A stretch of DNA of 27,347 bases from Chara braunii (Eukaryota; Streptophyta; Charophyceae; Charales; Characeae): assembly GCA_003427395.1 (NCBI GenBank), contig BFEA01000242.1, positions 1,134,976-1,162,322 on the forward strand, written 5' to 3'. The first letter of the stretch is position 1, and every line of letters begins with the position of its first letter. Of this stretch, positions 26,867 through 27,347 are shown one piece after another. The notes beneath the pieces were generated by a model. That model had not been told where the DNA came from, searched no databases, and was given only the letters and a program-made list of their open reading frames with translations. The translations under genes and the position numbers were made by a program.

Positions 26867-27347
26867 GGAACCGTTTTGATCTGTTTTTTGGGCTCTGCGG
26901 CTCCACTGAACGACATTCTAAATGCATCTGGATCTGGAAACGATCCCAGTACATGCAAAATGTTCGATCAGTTGGAATGTATCTGGTCCATATGAAATGG
27001 TATTCACCAATTCGTGGTAGCTGAGGCAGATCCCAGGGCTCGATCCCTAGAACCGCCAGTGGTAGGTAGGTCTGTCGTAGGTCTATAGGTAGCCAAGATT
27101 CGATCCGTAGACCTGTAGATTAGAAGGCTAGCTGCAGTCCTAGAAGGTTGGCAAGTGGTCAAGTGGTGCAGGCAAGTGGGCAAGTGGTGTGACTAAAGCA
27201 AGCCCATGTTGGAGACGAGGACAAGTGGCAAGGGCAAATAGTAGGACCCCAATGCAACTGCACTGCGTCGTAGGGTAGTCGCCATGCAGTCATGGGAGAG
27301 TCTAGAAAGTACCAGTCCGGTCCAGCAAGTACCACGGGGGGGACTGT
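26867..27347. other. Intergenic sequence with short direct repeats
   Basis: GGCAAGTGG and CAAGTGGTG phrases recur between 27149 and 27225, and GTAGGT phrases between 27060 and 27095. Two CTCGATCC/TTCGATCC stretches resemble a pol III B box, but no tRNA cloverleaf is found. Confidence 0.4.

Noticed and set aside
1-27347. CRISPR array, bacterial operon or prophage
   Set aside because: No regular direct repeats with unique spacers of equal length, no ribosome-binding-site-led operons, and clear eukaryotic features throughout.

Overview
This is non-coding-rich nuclear DNA from a eukaryote. The evidence is long A/T homopolymers, (CT)n, (GT)n, (TA)n and (ATC)n microsatellites, a GT-AG intron with near-consensus splice sites, MITE-like inverted-repeat elements and several copies of the spliceosomal U6 snRNA. 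The U6 copies begin GTCCTTCGGGACATCCG and end TGGTCCAAATT, which resembles green-lineage U6. The large retroelement also most resembles the DIRS/PAT/Kangaroo type known from green algae. A green alga or a relative is my leading guess, but nothing here proves it.

Layout. 1-6456 is mostly intergenic repeat sequence: tandem duplications, small hairpins, a nested foldback element (4374-4840) and a partial relative of it (2066-2400). 6457-18461 is one tyrosine-recombinase (YR) retrotransposon of about 12.0 kb. It has split direct repeats in the order A1 (6457-6930), body, B1 (17751-17849), A2 (17848-18320), B2 (18363-18461). Its body holds an unrecognised ORF1 and a small overlapping ORF, then 4.5 kb of non-coding repeats with a 68-N gap, then a gag-like gene with a spliceosomal intron, a reverse transcriptase/RNase H gene broken by five stops, and, on the opposite strand, a YR gene with the full R-H-R-W-Y signature. 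Pol and YR run towards each other and end 3 bp apart.

18462-24160 is the right flank. It holds five U6 snRNA-derived copies or fragments, most with oligo(A) on their 3' side as expected of retrocopies, a perfect 53-bp inverted-repeat hairpin, and a GC-rich stretch (20859-21722). That stretch may hold the only host protein-coding exons in the window: a minus-strand acidic/Ala-rich ORF and a short plus-strand exon starting MATATVDG. Around these lie large CT, GT and CA microsatellites.

24160-27347 is again mobile and repeat DNA: a foldback element made of palindromic units centred on GGTTCGAACCC, a GACGTC minisatellite, and two 507/508-bp MITEs of one family in opposite orientation, each with a 3-bp TNA target duplication (PIF/Harbinger-like).

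How the parts work together: the one coherent genetic system is the YR retrotransposon. By family analogy its Gag packages the RNA, RT/RNase H makes the cDNA, the B-A junction allows a circular intermediate, and YR integrates the circle without a target duplication. This copy's RT is disrupted, so it is probably not autonomous now. All other mobile pieces (MITEs, U6 copies) are non-autonomous and depend on enzymes encoded elsewhere.
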